From Candidatus Leptovillus gracilis (GTDB lineage: Bacteria > Chloroflexota > Anaerolineae > Promineifilales > Promineifilaceae): a DNA stretch of 64,000 nt. The stretch lies in NCBI GenBank assembly GCA_016716065.1, contig JADJXA010000012.1, forward strand, positions 132,714-196,713. The letters run 5' to 3'. Below the pieces are notes generated by a model, which saw only the letters and a list, made by a program, of their open reading frames with translations, was not told the DNA's origin and made no database searches. Both the position numbers and the translations under genes were made by a program. Of this stretch, positions 51,412-58,859 are shown one piece after another (positions within the stretch are counted from its first letter, which is position 1; every line of letters starts with the position of its first letter).

Positions 51412-52596
51412 CTAAATACGGCCGTTCATACTCCCCGCATAGCCCGTCAATTCCACATATCCCCTGGCCGTCACCGGCGCACCCGCCAGTGTACCGCTGA
51501 ATTCGACAGCGCCTTCCCAGTAAGTGGTGGAGACGTTCAGTTCCTGGTTGGGCAGCAGCGGCCGTCCTTCCAATTCCAGCGCCAGTTTCGGGATAGAGAT
51601 ACGCCAGCCGGCCGGATATTCCCCGCCGCTGGTCGGACTGAGCCAGGTATCCAACACCGCAATCGTAAAATCGGCCAGCGCTAGATGGGTGATGGTTCCA
51701 TCTGGGGCGATATAACTGCCGCTGGAAAATGGTTCCAGGCTGCCGTCGGCGTTACGAATCTGGAAGAGCATCAACCCACCGCCATTGTCCAGTTGCAGCG
51801 AAAACCAATCCCAGCCCACTGCGTCAGCGCTGAGGGCGCTGGTGGAGTATTCGTGGTCTTTCCAGCTTAAGCCGATCACGTCGAACAGTTCTTCGCCGAT
51901 GCGGATTGTACCGGCCGTTTCCTGACGAATGATGGAGTAATAATAGGAAGCGTTGCCCGGCTCTTCGCCTTTGGGACTGAGGCCACCGTCGCCGTGCAGC
52001 ACCGGCGGCATGGTTTGCGTCAGTGTCAGGTCCAGGGCCACGTCACCGCCATCGGCCTGCAAACGCACCTCGCCGGGCGCAACTTCGCTGATGGTCCAAT
52101 CTTCCAGCCAGACCTGGTAGGGTTCGGCCTGCGCCCCGGCCAGCCCGGCCGCGCCCCGGCTGAAGCGTTCGTGGGGGTAAAAGTCGCCGTTGGCGACGTC
52201 GGAGAGGGTGAAGTGGGATAGGTAGATTTGGTTGGTGCGCCAATCAGATTGCGGATTGGGGAGGGCGGCGTGCGGAGTGGCAGGGGTGAGGGCGCGGCGG
52301 AAGATGGTGAACTGGTAGCCGAAGAGACGGCCGTCTGCCCCCTCTAAATTGCCGGTGTAATACCACCACTCGGTCTGGTAGTCCGGGTGGGGACCGAGGT
52401 CGCGGGGGAATTGGATGGCGTTGGCTTCGGTGGCGCGGGCGAAGCCGGCCGTATCGGTCTGGCTGAGCAGGGGCAGCAGGGAGGCCTGGGCGGTGGCCTG
52501 TGGCGCAGGTTGTCGCCACAAGAACAGCCCGCCCACGATAAGGGCTAACAGAACAAAAGCAAGAGTAAGACGCCGTGTGCTGGCATTGTTGAGCAT
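51412..52596 (-). CDS. AttH/CrtC-type lipocalin-like exported protein
   Basis: The 394-residue protein has an N-terminal signal/anchor (LTLAFVLLALIVGGLFLW). The body shows the AttH/carotenoid-1,2-hydratase fold text: HPDYQTEWWYYTGNLEGADGRLFGYQFTIFR, SYYYSIIRQETAGTIRIG, SWKDHEYSTSALSADAVGWDWFSLQLDNG. Proteins of this fold commonly accompany MacB/LolE-type ABC transporters, and here such a transporter is encoded just upstream (53002-56334), so a role in lipid handling outside the membrane is plausible. GAGGG lies 4 bp before the ATG. A broken toxin-antitoxin pair now separates it from the permease gene. Confidence 0.85.
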   Translation of the reverse strand: MLNNASTRRLTLAFVLLALIVGGLFLWRQPAPQATAQASLLPLLSQTDTAGFARATEANAIQFPRDLGPHPDYQTEWWYYTGNLEGADGRLFGYQFTIFRRALTPATPHAALPNPQSDWRTNQIYLSHFTLSDVANGDFYPHERFSRGAAGLAGAQAEPYQVWLEDWTISEVAPGEVRLQADGGDVALDLTLTQTMPPVLHGDGGLSPKGEEPGNASYYYSIIRQETAGTIRIGEELFDVIGLSWKDHEYSTSALSADAVGWDWFSLQLDNGGGLMLFQIRNADGSLEPFSSGSYIAPDGTITHLALADFTIAVLDTWLSPTSGGEYPAGWRISIPKLALELEGRPLLPNQELNVSTTYWEGAVEFSGTLAGAPVTARGYVELTGYAGSMNGRI

Positions 52597-52603
52597 ATTT
52601 CCC

Positions 52604-52780
52604 TCAACGGTAACTAAGGAAATCGTCTACCGTCATATCAATATCTTTCGCAACCTGACGCAGCAAGATGGGCGAAATACCGCGTCCGGCATGGAAAGGG
52701 ACAGTGGTACCACGGCCGTCTGGATGACGATATTGAATGTGTGAACCACGGCCTGCGTACCGACGAATTCGGTTTCCAAA
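52604..52780 (-). pseudogene. HicA toxin remnant lacking its N-terminus
   Basis: On the minus strand, in a frame different from the hicB-like gene that overlaps it, the text GRGSHIQYRHPDGRGTTVPF and SPILLRQVAKDIDMTVDDFL is the C-terminal two-thirds of a HicA mRNA-interferase, with the catalytic His of GSH present. It ends at TGA 52604-52606. The expected first ~27 residues and start codon are missing, apparently deleted together with the end of hicB. Confidence 0.8.
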
Positions 52781-52944
52781 ATCGGCTCGCCGTCTTCTAA
52801 CAACATGGCAATGACTTCCTGTAAATTGACATGAAGCTCATCCAACGATTCGGCTTGTGTATGGGCGCCGGGGAAATTAGGCACGTAGCCCACATATAAA
52901 CCTGTATCCGGACACTTTTCAATCACTGCAATAAACGTTTGCAT
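52633..52944 (-). CDS. HicB-like antitoxin with aberrant C-terminus
   Basis: Residues 1-66 (TFIAVIEKCPDTGLYVGYVPN, HTQAESLDELHVNLQEVIAML, ETEFVGTQ) are a complete small HicB-type partial RNase H fold. The following ~37 residues are hicA DNA read out of frame. GGAGG lies 7 bp before the ATG at 52944. The usual hicB stop codon is gone, which fits a deletion spanning the hicB-hicA junction. The antitoxin domain may still fold, but its toxin partner is inactive. Confidence 0.78.
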   Translation of the reverse strand: MQTFIAVIEKCPDTGLYVGYVPNFPGAHTQAESLDELHVNLQEVIAMLLEDGEPILETEFVGTQAVVHTFNIVIQTAVVPLSLSMPDAVFRPSCCVRLRKILI

Positions 52945-53001
52945 CACTTGACCTCCACTCGGAACATGCCGCCATTATAACACGCCACCCAATCTCCAGT
53001 C

Positions 53002-55617
53002 TTACTCCTCGCGCACGGCCGTTGCCACCACCATCCCGCCCAACTTCAACGACGGATACACGGCCGCCAGCAGCGCCGCGCCAACCGCCACCACCACCCC
53101 TTGCAAGAAATAGGCCGGTTCCAACTGCATTTGCAGCGTCCAGCCAAACGAGCGCACATTGATAACGTAAATGAGAATCCAGGCCAACACGTAGCCCACC
53201 GGAATCGCCAGCAGACCAGCCACCGCGCCCATCAGCCCTGTCTCCAGGAAGGTAAGCCCCCACAACTGGCGCACCGTCATGCCGGTGGCCCGCAGCACGC
53301 CCAATTCGCGGCTGCGCTCTAGCTGCAGGCTCATCAAGGCGCTCAACACGCCGATAAAGGCCACGACAATCGCCAGCAGCCGCAGCGCAGCGGTGATGGC
53401 AAACGTGCGGTCGAAAATTTCCAGCGACCCGGCGCGCAGAGCGCGGTTGGATTGAATAAGAACGTCTTGCCGACCGGCGACGGCCGTCGCCATCTCCTCC
53501 ACCACCCCATCCACATCCGCCCCGGCTGGCAAGAAGAGGCCCATGCTTACCACCGCCTCGTCTTGCCACAACGCGCGGTAAAGCGCCTGTCCCATCATGA
53601 TGGTTCCCTGGTCAGAAGCGTAGTCGTAAAAGATGGCGATGACCGGGAAACTGCGCGGGCCAACGGCCGTTTGCAGCACAATCGGCGGCGGTGGAGTGGG
53701 CCAATTTTCCTTGAGCGCCAGCGCCTCCGAGACGATGACCCCGTCGCCAGCCGTCAGACGCGGCCACAACGTCGTTTTGTCGCCAGAAACCCAGGCGTAA
53801 GGCCGGTTGCCCGCCGACACGTCGCCATCCACAGCCACCAGCTCCACCAGGCGGCCTAACTCTGGCGCGTCCACCTGCACCTGCCGCGCCGTGACCACCT
53901 GATCCACGCCGGGCCAGGCGCCGAATTGGGCCACCACTTCCGGCGGCAGCACACCATAAGCGCGATTGGCCGTCAGCGCCGGGGGCGAGATAAAAATGTC
54001 AGCCTGCAAGGTCTGGCCAAGCCACTGCTCCACCGTGCCGCGGAAGGAGCCGATCATAATCGAAACGCCAATGACCACGGAAACGGCCGTCATCAACGCC
54101 GCCACCGCCACCGACGTCCGGCTGAGCGAACGGACGATGTCACGCGGGGCCATCCGCCCCAACACACCAACCAACCGCTGCGACAGCGGCGTCACCAGGT
54201 GCATTGCCAAGACCGTCAGCGGCGGTGTCAGCAGTGCCGCGCCAATCAGCACAGCAAACAGCCCGCCAAAGGTGAGTACCAGATTGCCACGCACCCACAG
54301 CAGCAGCACGCCCAACACAGTCAACACCAGCCAGGCGACGACGAGCCAGGGTAACAGCGCCCGCGTGCGGCTCTCCAGGGTGGAGCGTTTGAGCGAGGCG
54401 TTGGGCGCGGTGCGCATTGCTTCCCAGGCTGGCAGCAGGGCGGCAAACAGCGCCGCCGCCACGCCCACCACCAACCCTTTGACCAGCGTAAAGGGCGGCA
54501 CGTCTACGCCGCGCACGTTGACGACAAAATAAAAATCGTTGATGGTTTGGGTGATGAGGCCGACGATGCCCCGCCCTAAGACGACGCCCAAGACCAGCCC
54601 CAACACCGAGCCAATCAGGGCCAACACGGCCGCTTCAACCAAAATCAGGCTGAACAACTGCCCACTGGTAACGCCCAAACAGCGCAAAATACCGAATAAC
54701 GGCCGTCGCTGGACCACGCTAAACGTCACCGTATTGTAAATAAGGAACATGCCGACCACCAGCGCCAACAAACTGAGCGCCGAAAGGTTCAGCTCAAAGG
54801 CGGCGGTCATTTGTTGGATGGCGTTGCTGCGGGCCGCGGCCGTTTCCAGGCGCAAACCGGGCGTCAGCAGCGCTTCCACCGGAGCCAGCGCCGCCGCGTC
54901 AACGGCGATCAAATCAATGCGGCTGAGTTTGCCGACCAGGCCGAAAATCTCTTGCGCCGAGGCGATGTCGGTAAAAATGATGCCGTCCAGGGCGCGGCGG
55001 CTCACATCGTCGCCTGGCTGGAGCAGGCCAACGATGGTGGCTGGCGTTTGCTGCCCGGAGCGGTTCAGGGTGATGGCGTCGCCCAGGGCCAGCCCGGCCG
55101 CATCGGCCACCGCCTGCGATAAAATGACGCTGTTGGGAATGGTTAAAAAGGCTGCCAATCCCTCCAGACCGCTTCCCGCTGCGTCACTACCTTCTTGCGC
55201 TGCAAAATAATTCCGAAATGGCGGCCCGGCAAAGGGATCAATGCCCATCAACCGCATCACCTGTCCGTTCAGCTCCGGCACAGTCAGATAATCCTCGACA
55301 ATCGGCGCGGCAATCGTTGACCATTGGCAGTTGACGATTGACGATTGACAGTTTTCCCCATTCCTCGTCTTAAGTCGTGCATACACCTCCTCATCAAACC
55401 CCGTTGGTGGTCCAACCAGGCGGTGGGTGGTTTTGCCGGCGATGGCGTCGGTGGAAAGCTGGAAGGCGCGTTGGGCGCTGCCATTCGCCAGGTCTATGCT
55501 GACCATCATCGCCACGCCGATGGCGACGCCGATGATCAGCAGGATGTACTGCAACGGCCGTCGCTTCAAGCGCCGCCAGCCGAGGCGGAAGAGGGGGAGA
55601 TTAGAGGGGAGGTTCAT
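53002..55617 (-). CDS. FtsX/MacB-type ABC transporter permease
   Basis: The protein has about 871 residues and two FtsX domains. There is an N-terminal helix (YILLIIGVAIGVAMMVSIDLANG), a periplasmic region, a first helix group (~LSALSLLALVVGMFLIYNTVTFSVVQRRPLFGILRCLGVTSGQLFSLILVEA region), a central helix pair, a second periplasmic region and a final group (LRLLAIVVAFIGVLSALMSL; RATGMTVRQLWGLTFLETGLMG). This matches the double-length LolC/MacB-like permeases paired with an ATPase. The ATG at 55617 is preferred over the in-frame GTG at 55659, which lies in a short-repeat tract and overlaps the ATPase gene. Confidence 0.92.
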   Translation of the reverse strand: MNLPSNLPLFRLGWRRLKRRPLQYILLIIGVAIGVAMMVSIDLANGSAQRAFQLSTDAIAGKTTHRLVGPPTGFDEEVYARLKTRNGENCQSSIVNCQWSTIAAPIVEDYLTVPELNGQVMRLMGIDPFAGPPFRNYFAAQEGSDAAGSGLEGLAAFLTIPNSVILSQAVADAAGLALGDAITLNRSGQQTPATIVGLLQPGDDVSRRALDGIIFTDIASAQEIFGLVGKLSRIDLIAVDAAALAPVEALLTPGLRLETAAARSNAIQQMTAAFELNLSALSLLALVVGMFLIYNTVTFSVVQRRPLFGILRCLGVTSGQLFSLILVEAAVLALIGSVLGLVLGVVLGRGIVGLITQTINDFYFVVNVRGVDVPPFTLVKGLVVGVAAALFAALLPAWEAMRTAPNASLKRSTLESRTRALLPWLVVAWLVLTVLGVLLLWVRGNLVLTFGGLFAVLIGAALLTPPLTVLAMHLVTPLSQRLVGVLGRMAPRDIVRSLSRTSVAVAALMTAVSVVIGVSIMIGSFRGTVEQWLGQTLQADIFISPPALTANRAYGVLPPEVVAQFGAWPGVDQVVTARQVQVDAPELGRLVELVAVDGDVSAGNRPYAWVSGDKTTLWPRLTAGDGVIVSEALALKENWPTPPPPIVLQTAVGPRSFPVIAIFYDYASDQGTIMMGQALYRALWQDEAVVSMGLFLPAGADVDGVVEEMATAVAGRQDVLIQSNRALRAGSLEIFDRTFAITAALRLLAIVVAFIGVLSALMSLQLERSRELGVLRATGMTVRQLWGLTFLETGLMGAVAGLLAIPVGYVLAWILIYVINVRSFGWTLQMQLEPAYFLQGVVVAVGAALLAAVYPSLKLGGMVVATAVREE

Positions 55618-55639
55618 AGGGGGGACTTTTTCGTAAGCC

Positions 55640-55668
55640 GTGTTCCGTTTACGGCTCACGGCTCACGT
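55640..55668. repeat. Short-unit repeat at the ATPase/permease junction
   Basis: gtgttccgtttacggctcac, then ggctcacg, forms imperfect 7-8 bp units. It covers the ATPase stop codon and the short leader of the permease gene and belongs to the same class as 44352-44386. Confidence 0.45.
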
Positions 55669-56334
55669 TCTTCCAAACGGCCGTTATGCACATCCATCAC
55701 CCGGTCGGCAAAGGGCACAATCTCTGGGTTGTGGGTCGCCATGATCAGCGTCTTGCCCGCGCCGCGTGTCAGGCTGATGAGCAGGTTCAGGACTTTTTCA
55801 CCCGTCTCCTCGTCCAGGTTGCCGGTGGGTTCATCGGCCAGCACCAGCAGCGGGTTATGGGCCAGGGCGCGGGCAATCGCCACCCGCTGCTGCTCGCCGC
55901 CGGACAATTTGTCCGGGAAGGCGTCGCCGGTCGGCCAGCCCTACCTCGTCCAGCAGTTGGAGGGCATGGAGGGCGACGGCCGTTGCCTTTTTGCCCGCCA
56001 ACTCCTGCGGCAGCGTCACGTTCTCTAACACGGTCAGCGTTGGAATGAGATTAAAAAATTGGAAGATAAAGCCAATATGGTCGCGCCGGAACAGGGTTCG
56101 CTCCCGTTCGCGCAGTTGGGTGATGGTAACACCGTTGATGCCCACGTCGCCGCCGTCGGGCTTTTCGATACCGCTGATCAGGTTGAGCAGCGTGCTTTTG
56201 CCGCTGCCGCTGCGCCCCAGCAGCGCCACAAACTGCCCCTCTTCAACTGTCGCGTTCACCCGATCCAACACCTGGCGCTGTTGGCCACCCTCGCTGAAAA
56301 ATTTACTCAACTGCTCAATCTGTACCATGCTCAT
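55656..56334 (-). pseudogene. LolD/MacB-type ABC ATPase, one frameshift
   Basis: The first part encodes VQIEQLSKFFSEGG, Walker A LLGRSGSGKST and the Q-loop FIFQFFNLIPTLTVLENV up to LLDEVGLADR. There the frame breaks near 55921-55932. Shifting by one base restores DAFPDKLSGGEQQRVAIARA (signature), LLVLADEPTGNLDEETG (Walker B) and IMATHNPE (H-loop). Everything needed is present across the break, so it is either a very recent mutation or a sequencing error in the CCGGCGACGCC region. It supplies energy to the permease at 53002-55617. Confidence 0.88.
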
Positions 56335-56370
56335 GCGCTGCTTTTCCTTGTTGGTTGTGCCGTTTTTCAC

Positions 56371-56550
56371 ATAGGCGTTTACTGTAACATGATTACTGGC
56401 TTAAATCAATCCAAAATCATGAATATATCTTAACAAAATATGTGCAAACTATTTTCAACGCAAGAGCGGCTGCGGAACGTACAACAAACGGCCGTTATCC
56501 AGCCGCCTAAACAGCGTATAATATCAGCATAATGTGCTATAAGAGCTAGC
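56371..56550. other. Divergent spacer
   Basis: This is the first part of the 390-bp region between the ABC operon (minus) and the PA14 gene (plus). It is AT-rich around 56385-56460 and probably holds the ABC operon promoter. No gene or RNA is recognised. One ACGGCCGT lies near 56489. Confidence 0.4.
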
Positions 56551-56712
56551 AGGTTGTCGGAGAACCCAAGATAGGTACACGGATTGAACGGATTGAACGG
56601 ATAGGACGGATAGGACGGATAGGACGGATAGGACGGATTTTAACAGATAAATCACCAGAAAATCCGTTAAATCCGTGTCATCTGTGTATCAATTTTTACT
56701 TTTCCGACAGGC
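56551..56712. repeat. Inverted-end element containing a 9-bp tandem array
   Basis: caggttgtcggagaa near 56551 and the complement of ttttccgacaggctg near 56712 are imperfect inverted ends. Inside, 56581-56598 is two units of ggattgaac and 56599-56634 four perfect units of ggataggac, followed by aaatccgttaaatccgtg text that pairs with the array. A related 'ccgtgttctg' element lies at 20941-21078. It is non-coding. Confidence 0.65.
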
Positions 56713-56716
56713 TGCC

Positions 56717-56750
56717 AGGTCTGGCAGGCTGTCCCCAGCCTGTCAGGACT
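56717..56750. repeat. Dispersed GACCTGACAGGT inverted repeat, copy 3
   Basis: aggtctggcaggctg (56717-56731) and cagcctgtcaggact (56736-56750) form a hairpin just upstream of the AAAAAGGAG ribosome site of the PA14-protein gene, so it will lie in that mRNA leader. Confidence 0.6.
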
Positions 56751-56766
56751 AAAAAGGAGTCTAAAC

Positions 56767-58329
56767 ATGCCAAAAACAAACCATCCTCAAAGAACCCGGT
56801 TGGGTTACCTGCTGCTGGGATTGGCGGTCCTCATATTTGCCCGCGCCACCAGCATACAAGCCGCCGACGACAAATGGCGCGCCTCTTATTGGAACAACCG
56901 CGATCTAGCGGGCGACCCGGTGCTGGTGCGCGATGAAAGCAGCCTGGACCATGTATGGAACGATGAATCACCGGGCTACCCGGTGCTGGCAGATAATTTT
57001 TCGGTCCGCTGGACGCGCAGCGTCAACTTTGCCACGTCTGGGGTGTATCGCTTCACGGCCACGATGGACGATGGGCTGCGCCTATGGGTGAACGACGCCC
57101 AGGTCATCAATTCCTGGAACGACAGCCAGGCCCACACCATCACCGCCGATGTGTATCTGGCGGCCGGCGACCACCAGTTGAAGGTGGAGTATTACGAAGC
57201 CACCGGGGGAGCTATCGCCCAATTGTCTTGGGGGCTGGTGGGCGGCAGCACGGCGAACTGGCGCGGCGAATATTTCAACAACAAGACGTTGTTCGGTCAG
57301 CCCACGCTGGTGCGCGATGACGCCGCCATCAACTTTAACTGGGGCACAGGCAAACCGGCCGACAGCATCAACGGCGACGAATTTTCCGTCCGTTGGACGC
57401 GCACACTGCCGCTGGAGGCGGGCGTGTATCGCTTCACCACCACCACCGATGACGGCGTGCGGCTGTGGGTGAATAACCAACTGCTGATTGACCGCTGGCA
57501 AGACCAGACTCTGGCCTCTTTTTCGGCTGAGGTGACTCTGCCCGGTGGTGGTGTGCCGGTGAAGATGGAGTATTACGAAAACCGCGACACGGCCGTCGCC
57601 CAGCTAAGTTGGGTGAAAACAGCCGCAACGACTGGAAGTACGACACCGCCAACGGCCGTAGCCGCCATCCCACCCTGGACCGGTTCTTACTACAACAACA
57701 CCAACCTGGAAGGCAGCCCGGCGCTGGTGCGCCAGGACCCTGGAATCAACATTATTTGGGGTTCCAGTTCACCGCTGCCCAACGTCGTCAACGCCGACCG
57801 CTTCTCGGTGCGCTGGACAACAACAGCCAACCTGCCGGCCGGCTCTTATCGCTTCACCACCTTTGTCGAAGGCGGCACGCGCTTGTGGGTCAACGACCAG
57901 CTCATCATTGACGAGTGGCGCGATTATTATCAGGTGAAAGAGTGGGCCAATGTGATCAATCTGCCGGGCGGTTCGACCACACTGCGCCTGGAGTTCTTTG
58001 AGGATGTGGGTCTGGCCGAAGCCCGGTTGGTGGTTCAACCCCAATCCGGCGGCGCAGTTCCCTCCAGCCCGACGACAACACCCACCAGTCCCAGTGGATC
58101 ATTGACGGCAACGGTGATCAATGCCCGCGCCCTAAATGTGCGCAGCGGACCGGGCGCGGAATTTGAACCCTTTACCTACGTGTCCGGCGGTCAGTTGGTG
58201 AACCTGACCGGCTATCGCAGCAGTGGATGGGTGCAAATTCGTCTGTTAGACGGCCGTACCGGTTGGGTCGGTGGCGCCTATTTGGGCGGTTACAATTACA
58301 ATGCCCTGGCGCAGTGGTCCGGCGGCTGA
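56767..58329 (+). CDS. Secreted protein with three PA14 domains and a C-terminal SH3 domain
   Basis: The 520-residue protein has a signal peptide (LGYLLLGLAVLIFARATSIQA) followed by three PA14-like beta-sandwich repeats at about 36-155, 160-275 and 300-425. Each has a start like W(R/T)ASYWNNRDLAGDPVLVRD, FSVRWTR, YRFTxTxDDGxRLWVN and a closing QLSW or ARLVV. PA14 domains bind carbohydrate. After a Ser/Thr/Pro linker an SH3-type domain (NARALNVRSGPGAEFEPF ... WVQIRLLDGRTGWVGGAYL) ends the protein. A strong AAGGAG precedes the ATG. It is the first plus-strand gene after the EPS/ABC block and probably acts at the envelope. Confidence 0.93.
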   Translation: MPKTNHPQRTRLGYLLLGLAVLIFARATSIQAADDKWRASYWNNRDLAGDPVLVRDESSLDHVWNDESPGYPVLADNFSVRWTRSVNFATSGVYRFTATMDDGLRLWVNDAQVINSWNDSQAHTITADVYLAAGDHQLKVEYYEATGGAIAQLSWGLVGGSTANWRGEYFNNKTLFGQPTLVRDDAAINFNWGTGKPADSINGDEFSVRWTRTLPLEAGVYRFTTTTDDGVRLWVNNQLLIDRWQDQTLASFSAEVTLPGGGVPVKMEYYENRDTAVAQLSWVKTAATTGSTTPPTAVAAIPPWTGSYYNNTNLEGSPALVRQDPGINIIWGSSSPLPNVVNADRFSVRWTTTANLPAGSYRFTTFVEGGTRLWVNDQLIIDEWRDYYQVKEWANVINLPGGSTTLRLEFFEDVGLAEARLVVQPQSGGAVPSSPTTTPTSPSGSLTATVINARALNVRSGPGAEFEPFTYVSGGQLVNLTGYRSSGWVQIRLLDGRTGWVGGAYLGGYNYNALAQWSGG

Positions 58330-58367
58330 CAATCAACCCCCAATTCCTGCACCTATTGTACCCATGC

Positions 58368-58401
58368 AAAAGTTCAACTTCTGCGGAGAAGTTGAACTTT
58401 T
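58368..58401 (+). terminator. Hairpin terminator after the PA14-protein gene
   Basis: Arms 58368-58382 (aaaagttcaacttct) and 58387-58401 are perfectly complementary over 15 bases with a 4-base loop. The hairpin ends in tttt, 38 bp after the stop codon, giving a good intrinsic-terminator shape. Confidence 0.75.
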
Positions 58402-58422
58402 CCCACAACCTATTTAGTTCGG

Positions 58423-58617
58423 CAGCAATTCTCAATTTAAAACCCAGCCGCAGGGCAGGACAGCATCTTGCCCATCACCAATGCCTGACACCGCCTGTCT
58501 CGCCCTCTTTGGGTCCCATTGGGCGAGACGGCGCGGGAAAATGCTGTTCGCTGCGGCTGTTACCTGTTCGCGCCGTCCCGCCCCTACTAGCACACCAGGG
58601 CAAATTGAGAATTGCTG
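58423..58617. mobile_element. MITE, copy B (16-bp TIRs, 9-bp target duplication)
   Basis: This 195-bp element has perfect 16-bp inverted ends (cagcaattctcaattt / aaattgagaattgctg). Exact 9-bp direct repeats TTAGTTCGG flank it at 58414-58422 and 58618-58626. It has the same orientation and largely the same interior as copy A at 23340-23548, with small deletions. It inserted between the terminator of the PA14 gene and the acyl-CoA synthetase gene. Confidence 0.92.
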
Positions 58618-58859
58618 TTAGTTCGGAGAGATAAATTGCCTATTGACACAGGTTATGATACATTGGAAATAGGCGTGGTATTCCCATAACAATTTTGACC
58701 TGACGCACAAACTTTATCAGTCCAACGGAACGGGTTGAGCACTTTGCAAGCATTTGATGAGCCACCGGAAAATCATATACCGATTCCCTGTGTTCTATTT
58801 TGTTTGCCTCGCGCCTTACCCGCTTACCCAATTCAACCCCACAAATTAGGAGAAGACAG

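Noticed and set aside
52919..53569. Minus-strand open frame of 216 codons rich in Arg and Gly
   Set aside because: An alternate frame of the ABC permease gene; its composition is typical of shifted GC-rich coding sequence.
56581..56634. Tandem 9-bp units considered as a CRISPR array
   Set aside because: There are no spacers; the units are directly adjacent and far too short.
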